Below are positions 1 to 8,774 of a stretch of DNA of 44,881 bases, in pieces. The position numbers were made by a program, and so were the translations under genes. The stretch comes from a virus. Position 1 is the first letter of the stretch. Each line of letters opens with the position of its first letter. The stretch lies in the IMG/VR virus record IMGVR_UViG_3300037246_000419, positions 1 to 44,881 of that record; one strand, 5' to 3'. Below the pieces are notes generated by a model. The model was not told the origin of the DNA. It did no database searches and saw only the letters and a program-made list of their open reading frames with translations.

Positions 1-127
1 AAGGCTGGAGTGGACGAAATCAAGAAACGACTCCGTAATAAGACTCTTTTTGTCGTTGACAGAGCCGAAAACAAAGAATTAATACGCTCTTTCAGGACTT
101 TAGAGAGAGAAACTTACGCAAACGAAG
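1..127. repeat. 127-bp terminal direct repeat, left copy (assembly overlap)
   Basis: These 127 bases are identical to the last 127 bases of the window. The repeat lies inside the large terminase reading frame, which continues through it in the same frame. A perfect overlap of exactly this length is typical of a k-mer assembler closing a circle, so the molecule is inferred to be circular or circularly permuted with a unit length of 44,754 bp. Confidence 0.95.
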
Positions 128-276
128 AACTGAATGGGCCTAAAGACAGAATTAGAGAAGGTAAGCACCATTTTCATGCAGCCTTCCGTTATATTTCACA
201 GTATCCGGTAAATTGGTATCCAAAGGTCTATGAAGCTCCTGAACCAGAATACTTTGATGAAGCAGCACAATACTAG
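1..276 (+). CDS. terL: Large terminase subunit, C-terminal end (partial; starts at 43402)
   Basis: This open frame is the C-terminal tail of the DNA-packaging ATPase/nuclease whose start lies at 43402; the frame is open from base 1. It encodes the end of the RNase H-fold nuclease domain, including a run of conserved basic and aromatic residues (KHHFHAAFRY) that resembles the last conserved block of terminase nucleases. Joined across the circle the protein has 542 residues. The portal gene starts 8 bases after the stop, the usual terminase-portal order. The GTG at position 10 is internal and not a real start. Confidence 0.93.
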   Translation, partial: KAGVDEIKKRLRNKTLFVVDRAENKELIRSFRTLERETYANEELNGPKDRIREGKHHFHAAFRYISQYPVNWYPKVYEAPEPEYFDEAAQY

Positions 277-284
277 AGGAATCG

Positions 285-2150
285 ATGGCTGAGAAACTAA
301 CAGACGAGTTTTTACAGAATCATGCCGATGAAGTCTTTAATCGCTCCAAAAACTGGCGTGAACAAGAGATTGTTCCTCAGTGGGAAGCGGATAACGACCA
401 ATATAACTCTAAATTCGGCACACAGAGAAAAAATCAGACTCGTCAGAGAAAGAAATCAAATAACCTTCTAGGCGAAGATAGACTCTTTATACCTAAAACA
501 TATTCTATCGTTCAGCGTATGCATGCAGACGTTATGGATACATTTTTCTTTGACCCTGAAGAAATAGTCTCAATCTCTTCTTGGAAGTCCATCCCGTCAG
601 AATCAAGAGATATAACTAAAGCACTTCTTAACTACCGACTAAATTCCCATCCAATAAACTTCTATGAAGAGGCATTTGAGGCTACCCTTGACGCTTTAAA
701 GAACAAAATAGGTATATTCAAGGTCTATCCAGAATTAAAAGTTGAAAAAGAGAAGAACGGCAAAGAGTTTATAGCTGATTTCGCACCTAGAATGGACGCT
801 GTGCCTTATGAAGACGTATTCTTCGACCCTAACGCCACTTGGAAGGATTATTACAAATTCCCGATAGTTCACAGGATGAAAAAGTCCCTAGATTACCTAG
901 AGCGCAAGGGCTACAAGAATCTCGATGAATTTCAAGCGATTAACGAGACAATAACGACAGATACGATTAAACAACAGAGACAAGATGATACTGGTTCACC
1001 TTTTGGCAATGAAGATAGAAACGTAGAGGCTCAGAACGAGACTTTTGTTTTTGAGATATGGACTTTCCTTGATTTAGGCGAAGGGTTCTTGGAGTCTGCC
1101 AGTTATGTGATGATAGGCGACTCAGGAGGCCCACACACCATCGTAAGGGGCGTAGAGAAGAACGAACTACCCTACAACGATATGTCCGTTAATGAGCCGG
1201 GAAACCGCTCTCCTTTCGTTGCTTTTCCAGCTTTACCAGAGCCACACCAGATGTACGGTAAGTCTTGGCCTGAACTCTTGAATGGACTCCAGAGAGAAAC
1301 CAACGCTATACGAAACCAAAGCCGTGAGGCTACCGCTATCGCTATGAGGCCGCCTCTCTTAGCTTCAAGACACGCCAATATCGACCTTGTTAGTTTAGTA
1401 AGGCGTGGTATGGGTGGTGTGGTCTTGGGTGATGACATCTCTCCCAACGCAGTAAGAGAACTAAATCTAACCCCACCTACCAATCTTAGCATTCAGGAAC
1501 AAACAAGAACAGACTTTGATACCTTTGAACTTACGTCTATATCTCCGAACCGTTTAGGTGGTTCAAGTCAAGGAGAAGAAACAGCTACCGAAGTTACCGT
1601 TAATGATGCGAATGCCAATAAGAAAACAGCTCAGATAATCAAGAGTATGGCTAATTCAGGGTTTATACCTGCCTTCAATATGCTTCTTAGACTAGAACAG
1701 ACCTACGAAAATGACCAGTTTATAGAATTGGTAACAGGCAGGGTGCTAGGTTTAAAACCAGACAGAAACAATAATATTCCATTTAAAAAGGCTATAGAAG
1801 GCGATTTTGAACTTAAGGTCAATACGGGCATAAACAAACAAGTCCAGATTAACAAATATTTCATGCTTATGGATAGAGCAACGGCATCTAACGCAGCATT
1901 GGGACAGTTGGTTCAGGGAGGAATTGTAGACCCTAAATCGGTAACATTCCAGAACCCAAATGTATATTTCCAGAAAGCACAAGCTATTTTAGGGGAGAAG
2001 AATAACGATGAATTTAAAATTCAGGCGCAAGCTCCACCGCAGGAAGCACAGGCAGGGGGAGTTGCTTCTCAACCGGCTTTGGAAACGGAAGGAGAAATAC
2101 AGTTCGGAGGCAACAACCAAGAGGGTGTAAATGGATTGACGTTAGCTTAA
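285..2150 (+). CDS. Portal protein
   Basis: A 621-residue protein directly after the terminase, with the length and composition of podovirus portals: an acidic, helix-rich N-terminus (WREQEIVPQWEADNDQY), a central region with an NPNATW-type block, and a Gln/Gly-rich C-terminal tail. Portals form the dodecameric ring at one capsid vertex through which DNA is packaged and to which the tail attaches. The start is supported by an AGAGGA ribosome site 6 bases upstream. The call rests on position, size and overall pattern; I cannot place it in one named portal family. Confidence 0.85.
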   Translation: MAEKLTDEFLQNHADEVFNRSKNWREQEIVPQWEADNDQYNSKFGTQRKNQTRQRKKSNNLLGEDRLFIPKTYSIVQRMHADVMDTFFFDPEEIVSISSWKSIPSESRDITKALLNYRLNSHPINFYEEAFEATLDALKNKIGIFKVYPELKVEKEKNGKEFIADFAPRMDAVPYEDVFFDPNATWKDYYKFPIVHRMKKSLDYLERKGYKNLDEFQAINETITTDTIKQQRQDDTGSPFGNEDRNVEAQNETFVFEIWTFLDLGEGFLESASYVMIGDSGGPHTIVRGVEKNELPYNDMSVNEPGNRSPFVAFPALPEPHQMYGKSWPELLNGLQRETNAIRNQSREATAIAMRPPLLASRHANIDLVSLVRRGMGGVVLGDDISPNAVRELNLTPPTNLSIQEQTRTDFDTFELTSISPNRLGGSSQGEETATEVTVNDANANKKTAQIIKSMANSGFIPAFNMLLRLEQTYENDQFIELVTGRVLGLKPDRNNNIPFKKAIEGDFELKVNTGINKQVQINKYFMLMDRATASNAALGQLVQGGIVDPKSVTFQNPNVYFQKAQAILGEKNNDEFKIQAQAPPQEAQAGGVASQPALETEGEIQFGGNNQEGVNGLTLA

Positions 2151-2160
2151 AGGGGGCGAC

Positions 2161-2454
2161 ATGGATGAGATAGAACACTATAGACAGAAGTCTTTACTTG
2201 GAGATTCTCTCAGGGTCTTGATAGAAACAAGAGAATGGGGAATCTTTAAAACTGAGGTGCTTGACGTTGTACACAATGCCGCATTCGACCTGTTTTTGAA
2301 AGCAGACCCAACAGTATCGGAGAAAATCATTGAGGCACAGCAGAAAGCGTTAATAGTAAGGGACATAGAGTCCAAAGTGAACCAATTAATAGAGCAAGGC
2401 CGTCTTGCCATTGAACAGATGTCAAGACTATCCGAAGGAGAAGAAAATGAGTGA
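2161..2454 (+). CDS. Small head-module protein, function unknown
   Basis: A 97-residue, acidic, mostly helical protein preceded by AAAGGGGGCGAC. It lies between portal and scaffold and its end overlaps the next start by eight bases, so it is translated with the head genes. Small proteins here in podoviruses are often unannotated head components. No motif is recognisable; the helical C-terminal half (residues 60-95) could form a coiled coil. Confidence 0.75.
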   Translation: MDEIEHYRQKSLLGDSLRVLIETREWGIFKTEVLDVVHNAAFDLFLKADPTVSEKIIEAQQKALIVRDIESKVNQLIEQGRLAIEQMSRLSEGEENE

Positions 2455-3346
2455 GTCTACCGATAAGGCGACTGAAACCGAAGTACAGGAACCGACTACG
2501 AGCAAGCAACTTTGGGGTGATAAGTACCAGAATAACGGTCTACCTACTGTGGCGACTGAGGAACCCGAAGTGTCTGAGAACGTAAAAACCGAACCTGTTA
2601 CCGAGGAAGCACCTACTGAAACCGAAACACCTGAACCCGAATATCTTAATCCTGAAGACTTCGAGAACAAGTCGTTTAAGTTAAATGTTGGTGGGGAAGA
2701 AGTGACAGTGAACGTAAAAGACGCAATTCGACGTTTGCAGACAGATAAGTACCTAACACAAGAGGGTCAGAAACTAGCTGAAGAGAGAAGGCAGTTGGAT
2801 GCTCTGAAAAATAGCGTGGTTGATAAATCAACCGAAAATACGGAAGAAGACCCGTATAACGAAAGCTATGACGAAACTCCAACGCCAAAGGTATCCGCTC
2901 TTGAAAAGCAGATAGCTGAGATGTCAAAAGCTCTTGGTAATATTCAGCAGAACATGGCTCCTTCTGTGTACGAAAATAACATCAGGGCAATAGACGCTCA
3001 TTTGAAGACCGAAGGTTTCGATGACTTCATGGAATTCAAACCTGAGATAGAGGCTCATTTCTTAACCTTTTCAGTAGAAGACCAAGCAAGGATTGGTGAA
3101 CTGGATATGATAAATGAGTATAAAAACCGTAAAATCAAGAAGATGCGTGATGTTGCGGTGAATAAGTCTAGAGAACCTGCTGAAAATCGTCAGGCTCCGC
3201 TAGTTCAGGTTATTGGCGGGAGTGGTACTCCATCTAGTTCTAACACAGACGTTGATGCAGCGAGATACCGGAAAGCCTTTGAGAAAGCACAGGACTCAGG
3301 AAACTGGTCTGAAGTGTTTAGACTCAAAGAAATTCCCAATATGTAA
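2447..3346 (+). CDS. Scaffolding protein candidate
   Basis: A 299-residue protein whose start is set at ATG 2447 because GAAGGAG lies just upstream; a longer upstream extension would overlap the previous gene heavily. Residues 1-80 are very rich in Glu, Thr and Pro. The middle (about 95-190) is helical with coiled-coil character, and the C-terminus is basic. This composition, next to the major capsid gene, is typical of phage scaffolding proteins, which guide procapsid assembly and are then lost. Assignment is by position and composition only. Confidence 0.75.
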   Translation: MSESTDKATETEVQEPTTSKQLWGDKYQNNGLPTVATEEPEVSENVKTEPVTEEAPTETETPEPEYLNPEDFENKSFKLNVGGEEVTVNVKDAIRRLQTDKYLTQEGQKLAEERRQLDALKNSVVDKSTENTEEDPYNESYDETPTPKVSALEKQIAEMSKALGNIQQNMAPSVYENNIRAIDAHLKTEGFDDFMEFKPEIEAHFLTFSVEDQARIGELDMINEYKNRKIKKMRDVAVNKSREPAENRQAPLVQVIGGSGTPSSSNTDVDAARYRKAFEKAQDSGNWSEVFRLKEIPNM

Positions 3347-3356
3347 GGAATGAATC

Positions 3357-4265
3357 ATGGCAATACCTAGTAATACTTTTACCACCTATGAAGCTGTAGG
3401 AAATCGTGAAGATTTGACTGATGTAATAACCACGATAAGTCCTATTGATACATGGGTGACCGGTAATACCGGAAGCACACAGGCTGAGGCAAGATTTCAT
3501 GAGTGGCAGAACGACTCTCTCACCGCAGCAGCCGAGAACATAACGATAGAAGGCGATACTGCCACAACGGTTCAGGTAACTCCGACTACCAGAGACGGTA
3601 ATTACACTCAGACTCTCAGGAAAGTCTTTCAGGTTACGGATACCCAGAACGCTGTCCGTGTTGCCGGAAGAGAGTCAGAGAGTTCTTACCAGCTGACCAA
3701 ACACCTGAAAGAGCTTGCAAGAGACATTGAGTATGCTCTTGTTATCAACGCTTCTTCGGCCTCTGGTGCATCGGGTACTGCTCGTAGGATGACTGGCCTT
3801 TTGGGTTGGATTTCCACGAATAATACGACTGGTACTGGTACTGCTAACGAAGCTCTCACTGAAGACATGCTTAATGATAACCTTCAGGACATCTGGGCTG
3901 CTGGTGGTTTCCCGTCCAACGTACTTTGTGGTTCTTTCCAGAAGAGGACTATATCTGGTTTCTCCACTAACACCAGAAACATGACTGCCAGTTCCAAGCA
4001 GGTTACTGCTGCGATTGACATTTATGAGTCCGACTTTGGTACGATTGCCATAAGGCTACACCATCAGCTTAACACTACGGCTCCGGGTACTCTTATTGTA
4101 CTTGGCGATATGGGCCACTGGGTTAAAGCATGGCTACGTCCTGTACGGTCAGAACAGCTTGCGAGGATAAGTTCTTCTGAACGCTATATGATTGAGGCGG
4201 AACTTACGCTTGAGTCAAGAGCAGAGAATGGACATGGAAAGATAACGCTACTTACAACCTCGTAA
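3357..4265 (+). CDS. Major capsid protein (DUF5309/SU10-type, HK97 fold)
   Basis: A 302-residue protein with the characteristic opening of the DUF5309 (phage SU10-like) capsid family: TYEAVGNREDLTDVITTISPIDTW-like start, an N-terminal arm ending in a HEWQND block, then a QVTDTQNAV region and a Gly/Ser/Thr-rich loop. Proteins of this family fold like HK97 gp5 and build the icosahedral shell. The start has an AAGGAATG ribosome site. A strong hairpin follows the stop, consistent with protecting or limiting this abundant message. Confidence 0.9.
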   Translation: MAIPSNTFTTYEAVGNREDLTDVITTISPIDTWVTGNTGSTQAEARFHEWQNDSLTAAAENITIEGDTATTVQVTPTTRDGNYTQTLRKVFQVTDTQNAVRVAGRESESSYQLTKHLKELARDIEYALVINASSASGASGTARRMTGLLGWISTNNTTGTGTANEALTEDMLNDNLQDIWAAGGFPSNVLCGSFQKRTISGFSTNTRNMTASSKQVTAAIDIYESDFGTIAIRLHHQLNTTAPGTLIVLGDMGHWVKAWLRPVRSEQLARISSSERYMIEAELTLESRAENGHGKITLLTTS

Positions 4266-4291
4266 GATGTGTTAAATCAATAGGTTAGGAC

Positions 4292-4309
4292 GGGAGAGGA
4301 CGCTCTCCC
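4292..4309 (+). terminator. Stem-loop after the capsid gene
   Basis: GGGAGAG (4292-4298) and CTCTCCC (4303-4309) form a perfect 7-bp stem around a GACG tetraloop, 26 bases after the capsid stop codon. No U-tract follows, so it is more likely a partial terminator, RNase barrier or mRNA-stabilising element than a strong intrinsic terminator. Confidence 0.6.
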
Positions 4310-4330
4310 TAATAACCAACAAAGGACATA

Positions 4331-4642
4331 ATGATAATAGACAGTGATAGAGCAGAAGATACCCTAAAGGGAATGGAATTCATAAAGGACGGTAGGTACA
4401 TCCATCATCATGTTCAGGATACGAGTCTGATTCAGGAAGCCTGCCAGAAAGAGAGACAGGCAGGGAATAACGGGTTCACCGATGATAAAGGTTTCAGGAA
4501 GATAGCTTCTATAGCTCCATTGGATGCTGTGAGACTTCAGGCTGAACGTCCGGGATTCTTTTCAAGCCCAGAGATGATAAAGGAATGGCTTAAAACCGAA
4601 GAAGGGGAGAGGTTCTTGACGGTTAAGAGAAACAGTATTTGA
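4331..4642 (+). CDS. Head-module protein, function unknown
   Basis: A 103-residue protein preceded by AAAGGACATA. The C-terminal half (DAVRLQAERPGFFSSPEMIKEWL) reads as amphipathic helix. It sits between the capsid hairpin and the glycosyltransferase block; the next gene starts with TTG overlapping its stop codon, implying coupled translation. I do not recognise the family. A minor capsid or connector role is plausible from position only. Confidence 0.75.
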   Translation: MIIDSDRAEDTLKGMEFIKDGRYIHHHVQDTSLIQEACQKERQAGNNGFTDDKGFRKIASIAPLDAVRLQAERPGFFSSPEMIKEWLKTEEGERFLTVKRNSI

Positions 4643-5496
4643 AAATATTATTTGCCACTATAGTCTATGACAATTACATAGACATCTTCGAGAACGTCTT
4701 ACTAAGGTCTTTAAAGCAAAGTGGCAATATCCCAAGACTTGTAGATGAAGGACATGAGATACGGTACTATATTTACACAAGAAATGACCACAATGTCCAG
4801 AGGGTTAGGAAGACAGAGATAGACGGGGTACAGATAGAAGTATTTGATTTTGACGAGATAAACAATCATGAATTGCTACAGAAGATTATTGAACAGTCTA
4901 TAGGACAGAATGCCAAGTTATTGTTTATGAGTCCTGACTACTTTATTGGCAATGGTTCTATTTACAATATTTGTAAGTATACAAGTAACGACAATATGTG
5001 CATCTCGGCTCTCCATATGAGAGTTGATTATGATAAGTTTCTTGGAATAATGAATACGACAGACAAAGAGATTTCAAATCCAGAACTTGTCACACTAGCA
5101 ATGGAGAATTTGCATAAGAGTTGGGGTGAGGCATTCATAGATGTACCAAGTAACAATGCGTATTACTCAGGTTCTTCGATACAACCGATAGCAGACAAGT
5201 TATGGAGTGTGTGTTTTAGAATACCAACAGTTTTTCTAGCAAAGTTTGAGCCAGATGATTTAAGAGAATTGAGTCAGTTTGACCATTGGGATTGGGAGTG
5301 GCCCTCTTTCTTGATTGAGAATAGTAGATATAAGTATATAGGTTCGAGCGATATGTTCTTTGCGGTTGAATTGACGAAGGTCAGAGAGAATATTCCAGCG
5401 ATAAAGCATGATGGTCAATGGAATGATGAATTTAGGGTTTGTAAGAAGCATGGGGAGATAAACAAGAACTTTTTATCAATACTAAGAGGGGAATGA
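4639..5496 (+). CDS. Glycosyltransferase-like protein (GT-A type)
   Basis: A 285-residue protein starting at TTG 4639 (TTGA overlap with the preceding stop). The N-terminus MKILFATIVYDN is a first beta strand of a nucleotide-diphospho-sugar transferase fold, and LFMSPDYFIGNGS (about residues 95-107) resembles the D-containing metal/nucleotide site region of GT-A enzymes. No classical DXD triplet is visible, so catalytic competence is unsure. It is the first of three successive glycosyltransferase-like genes inside the head operon, suggesting modification of a virion or host surface component. Confidence 0.6.
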   Translation: MKILFATIVYDNYIDIFENVLLRSLKQSGNIPRLVDEGHEIRYYIYTRNDHNVQRVRKTEIDGVQIEVFDFDEINNHELLQKIIEQSIGQNAKLLFMSPDYFIGNGSIYNICKYTSNDNMCISALHMRVDYDKFLGIMNTTDKEISNPELVTLAMENLHKSWGEAFIDVPSNNAYYSGSSIQPIADKLWSVCFRIPTVFLAKFEPDDLRELSQFDHWDWEWPSFLIENSRYKYIGSSDMFFAVELTKVRENIPAIKHDGQWNDEFRVCKKHGEINKNFLSILRGE

Positions 5497-6113
5497 TGGA
5501 TAACGGAAGGATAGACGTTCTTATACCAACAGCAGGGAAGAGAGTAGATGGACTGATTTACCAGATAAACGCTTTTGTAAACCAAAGTTATAAGTATAAG
5601 AAGATTTGGGTACTGGTGGATGTAGAGTCCGAAGATGAATTTCATGTTTTGAGGGCAAGGATTCACGACAGAACTAAACTATACGCCCAGATAGAGACTG
5701 TTCATATTCCGAACAACTACAGAGGCAAGCATGGACACGGCCCTATCAAGTATGCGATTGAGAAGCTTGATTTGCAAGGAGACTGGATAATTACTTCGGG
5801 AGACGATGATAGTGTCATGCCGTGGGCACTTGAGAGCCTCATAGCAGCGTCTAATGGGCAAGACATGGTAGTTGGTAGGTGTATACCAGTAAAACGCAAC
5901 CACGGCTATCTGGAGAACCATGTATTAGGTTATCACATGCTTCACGGACGTATAACTGGCAGTTGTTGTCTGTATAAGGCTTCAAGGATTAAAGAGTTGG
6001 GTTACGATGATTCCAGATATGATGCGGATTGGGATATGATAGAGAAAATGATGAACTTTCCACATAGGAAGATAGAGACTGTCTTGTTCGTAATGCCGCA
6101 GTCATTTGAATGA
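5493..6113 (+). CDS. Glycosyltransferase family 2-like protein
   Basis: A 206-residue GT-A glycosyltransferase. It opens with a Rossmann-like strand (IDVLIPTAGKR), has a conserved strand before the metal site, and carries GDDDSVMP (about residues 109-116), matching the DXD motif that binds Mn/Mg and nucleotide sugar. The C-terminal GYDDSRYDADWDM block resembles the acceptor-binding acidic segment of GT2 enzymes. The start overlaps the previous stop (ATGATG; either ATG could be used). Predicted cytosolic; acceptor unknown. Confidence 0.8.
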   Translation: MMDNGRIDVLIPTAGKRVDGLIYQINAFVNQSYKYKKIWVLVDVESEDEFHVLRARIHDRTKLYAQIETVHIPNNYRGKHGHGPIKYAIEKLDLQGDWIITSGDDDSVMPWALESLIAASNGQDMVVGRCIPVKRNHGYLENHVLGYHMLHGRITGSCCLYKASRIKELGYDDSRYDADWDMIEKMMNFPHRKIETVLFVMPQSFE

Positions 6114-6259
6114 TAAATAAAATAATAAGCATACTGATATTTATAATGATGGTCGTTGTGGTTATTTTGATAACTCCAATCGCATTAGTTAGTGTTGGTT
6201 GGGAAGCAGGTAAGGAAATTTATCAGGGCAAGAAGCCTAAGATTTGGGGAATGGGATAG
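6110..6259 (+). CDS. Single-pass membrane microprotein (49 aa)
   Basis: A 49-residue protein whose ATG overlaps the preceding stop (ATGA) and whose stop directly abuts the next start. Residues 4-32 are a strongly hydrophobic segment (Ile, Leu, Val, Met), followed by a short basic tail ending KIWGMG. It lies between two glycosyltransferase genes, so it could anchor a glycosylation activity at the membrane; this is inference from context only. Confidence 0.7.
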   Translation: MINKIISILIFIMMVVVVILITPIALVSVGWEAGKEIYQGKKPKIWGMG

Positions 6260-7372
6260 ATGAAAGTTACAGGAATAGTCAGGACAGATGGGGCTTGTGA
6301 CTTCTATAGGGCTTTACAGCCATTGGAGCAGTTGTCCTTGAATACAGAACACAAGGCGTATTTGATTAAACCTGGAGATAACGCAGACGATGTCTTTAAA
6401 TATATTGAAACTGCTGACGTAATTCTTCTTCCAAGAGTTGCAGACAGAGAGATGTTTAAGGTTATTAATAAATGGAAAGAACTTGGTAGAAAGATAGTTG
6501 TAGACTTCGATGACGATATTTTCAACGTAAGTCCTTTCTCTCCTCATTACGAAGAACATGGTTTGGAAGAAGTAACTGTTCAAATAAACGGTGAGGAAAA
6601 GAAACTATGGGAAGACGGAGTTAATTTTAATATCGAAGAGAATAAAAAGAACATAAGCACTTTAAAGGCGGCTGTTGCTCTAGCGGATATGGTTACAGTC
6701 ACTACTCCGATATTGGCAGAAGCATATAAACAGTATAACGACAATGTAGTTGATTTGCCGAATTGTATTGACCTGAATCTTTGGAGGCCATTGGATTTAA
6801 AGCCCAAAGATGAGATACGTCTCTTCTGGGCAGGAGGTTCATCACATTATGAAGATTGGTGCTTACTTTCGACAGTTATTCCAGAGATTATGGACAAATA
6901 TAAAAATGTTAAACTCGTCCTTCTGGGTATGAAGTTTGACGGAACCTTAAGCGGTATAGATAAAGACAGAATAGAGTTTCATCCGTGGGTTCATACTTCA
7001 GCTTATCCGTACAAAGTGGCAGGTTTAAACCCGACTATCGGGGTGATTCCTCTTGTGGACAATGAGTTCAACAGAGCCAAGAGTCCACTTAAATGGTTAG
7101 AGATGAGTGCCTTGGGAGTTCCATGCGTAACGTCTTTAGTCTCTCCGTACAAAGAGATAGCTACTGAGAACAACGGGGTCTTTATTAAGAATAACAGTGC
7201 TAGTGGTTGGGTCAGAGGAATTTCCCTGCTGATAGAGGATGCTATTCTAAGGGCAAAGATGGGTGGATACGCCCAGAGATACGTTGAGAAGAACTTTGAT
7301 GCCAAGAAGAACGCTCATTTATGGACAGATGCTTACATGACTTTACTTGAAGAGAAAAAAGAGGCTGTTTAA
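6260..7372 (+). CDS. Glycosyltransferase, GT-B/GT4-like
   Basis: A 370-residue protein with two Rossmann-like halves. The N-terminal VRTDGACDFYRALQPLEQL block is seen in phage-associated GT4-like enzymes. The C-terminal half contains RLFWAGGSSHYED (about 191-203), a GMKFDGTL stretch and a PLKWLEMSALGVPCVTS segment (about 275-292), corresponding to the nucleotide-sugar-binding part of GT-B transferases. Third member of the glycosyltransferase block, followed by a one-base overlap with the next gene. Substrate unknown. Confidence 0.8.
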   Translation: MKVTGIVRTDGACDFYRALQPLEQLSLNTEHKAYLIKPGDNADDVFKYIETADVILLPRVADREMFKVINKWKELGRKIVVDFDDDIFNVSPFSPHYEEHGLEEVTVQINGEEKKLWEDGVNFNIEENKKNISTLKAAVALADMVTVTTPILAEAYKQYNDNVVDLPNCIDLNLWRPLDLKPKDEIRLFWAGGSSHYEDWCLLSTVIPEIMDKYKNVKLVLLGMKFDGTLSGIDKDRIEFHPWVHTSAYPYKVAGLNPTIGVIPLVDNEFNRAKSPLKWLEMSALGVPCVTSLVSPYKEIATENNGVFIKNNSASGWVRGISLLIEDAILRAKMGGYAQRYVEKNFDAKKNAHLWTDAYMTLLEEKKEAV

Positions 7373-7632
7373 TGGGTGGTCATACTACAATAGGTGATTA
7401 CGACAAGGCTGTCGGTGAAGGCAAAAGAGAACACTTTGCCGATGTTACTGATAGAAAACTTAATACCCTATCTACTATTGATGGCGTGGATACTATTGAT
7501 TCTGCTTTATCGGTATCTAATGTTGAATTATTTAGTGTGTTCAATCTAATCCTTAAGGAATTGAAAATAATGAATATTCACTTATCTATGGCTACAGATA
7601 ACGAAATATATGAACAGGAGATTGACGCATGA
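7372..7632 (+). CDS. Small virion-module protein, function unknown
   Basis: An 86-residue protein whose ATG shares a base with the preceding stop. The first half (GGHTTIGDYDKAVGEG) is hydrophilic; the C-terminal half is an amphipathic helix (FNLILKELKIMNIHLSMATDNEIYEQE). Proteins with such a terminal helix often precede head-decoration or neck genes, and the next gene overlaps its stop by four bases. No family recognised. Confidence 0.7.
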   Translation: MGGHTTIGDYDKAVGEGKREHFADVTDRKLNTLSTIDGVDTIDSALSVSNVELFSVFNLILKELKIMNIHLSMATDNEIYEQEIDA

Positions 7633-8219
7633 TAGTAATTAAGTCAGGAGAAAATGGTAATACCGCTAAGGTAGATGGTGATAATCGGTTGATGACAAAC
7701 ACTAAATCGTTCTTTGCGGAAGAGATAGCTTCACAGAATGGTCGTGCGTTTATATGGCACTCTGAATGTCATTTGGCAGCAGCTACAAGTGGTGGACTGT
7801 TGGCCTATACAAGTTCAGACCAGACAGATTTAACAGTCATAACAAGACTCTATTTTGATGCCCATTCCCTTTCGGATGATATTATTATCTATCAGGTAAA
7901 AAATCCTACTCTGATTGGAGGAACGGATATAAGTTCAACCGGTATAGTTAATAAGAACTTTAATTCAGGTAGGAGTATACTGGGAACGTTAAAAACTTCT
8001 GATGGTTCTGCTGACTTGACTTATACCGGAGGCACTAATTTTCATTCCTTCGTTATTTCCAGCAAGGAAAAAATAGACCGCGACATGAGAGGAACCAATA
8101 TCCTCAATAATGGAGATACTATACTTTGGGGTTGGGCTACTCTCGATGGTGGGAATGCCGTAGATGGAGAAAAAATAGCTATATCTGCCAACCTATACAT
8201 AATACCAACAGAGGAGTAG
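7629..8219 (+). CDS. Beta-rich virion protein (decoration or fibre candidate)
   Basis: A 196-residue protein with alternating hydrophobic strands and few helices. A central segment (ISSTGIVNKNFNSGRSILGTL) and the C-terminal TILWGWATLDGGNAVDG pattern resemble jelly-roll structural proteins of phage virions. ATGA overlap with the gene before. Its neighbour at 8223 has a similar size, fold pattern and layout, so the two may be diverged relatives. Function by position only. Confidence 0.65.
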   Translation: MIVIKSGENGNTAKVDGDNRLMTNTKSFFAEEIASQNGRAFIWHSECHLAAATSGGLLAYTSSDQTDLTVITRLYFDAHSLSDDIIIYQVKNPTLIGGTDISSTGIVNKNFNSGRSILGTLKTSDGSADLTYTGGTNFHSFVISSKEKIDRDMRGTNILNNGDTILWGWATLDGGNAVDGEKIAISANLYIIPTEE

Positions 8220-8222
8220 AAG

Positions 8223-8771
8223 ATGATTTTAAATGACCCTAATGGGGAAGCAGCAGAAATTCTCCCTGATAGAAGTTTAAGAAGCACTACTGTAATCCAG
8301 ACCGATATGAATGCTATCACTGGATTTGGTAGAGGATGGACTCTGCCCTTTACCCAGACAGGTGCAGCAAATACGACAGATAATATTGTATTCTTTCTAA
8401 GTAATGCTTCCGATAAGAAGATGGAAGTTATGCTTACAAGAGTATCGAGTGCTGAAGCTGGATTATGGACACTTGAACAGGGTAGAACATATACTTCTGG
8501 TGGTGCTGCTATATCTCTTAGACAACTGAATGTTCTTTCTGGCGCAACGCAGGATATAAGTTGCTTCTTTGGTACTGCGCTAGTTCTTGGAGGAACTGCT
8601 GTAGACTTACAGTATGAAAGAGTAGCTGCTGATGAATCAAGAGAATTACTTGATTGGGCACCTGTAGTATTACCACCTTCTGGTTCTATGGCATTAAAAT
8701 TTAAAGGTGATGCTGGTGGTGCTGTAATGGGAGTTACTGTTAAAATACATGGTGCTAATCCTTGGGAATAG
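8223..8771 (+). CDS. Beta-rich virion protein (decoration or fibre candidate)
   Basis: A 182-residue protein preceded by GGAGTAGAAG. Strand-rich, with TGAANTTDNIVFFLSNASDKKMEV and a C-terminal MALKFKGDAGGAVMGVTVKIHG block resembling a trimeric or jelly-roll virion component. The C-terminal 'large, Gly-rich, VKIHG' ending is common in small capsid-decoration proteins. Forms a run with its two flanking genes. No enzyme motif. Confidence 0.65.
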   Translation: MILNDPNGEAAEILPDRSLRSTTVIQTDMNAITGFGRGWTLPFTQTGAANTTDNIVFFLSNASDKKMEVMLTRVSSAEAGLWTLEQGRTYTSGGAAISLRQLNVLSGATQDISCFFGTALVLGGTAVDLQYERVAADESRELLDWAPVVLPPSGSMALKFKGDAGGAVMGVTVKIHGANPWE

Positions 8772-8774
8772 ATT

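Noticed and set aside
1172-1492. Long minus-strand frame inside the portal gene
   Set aside because: No ribosome site, and the portal frame on the other strand is clear; shadow of the codon pattern.
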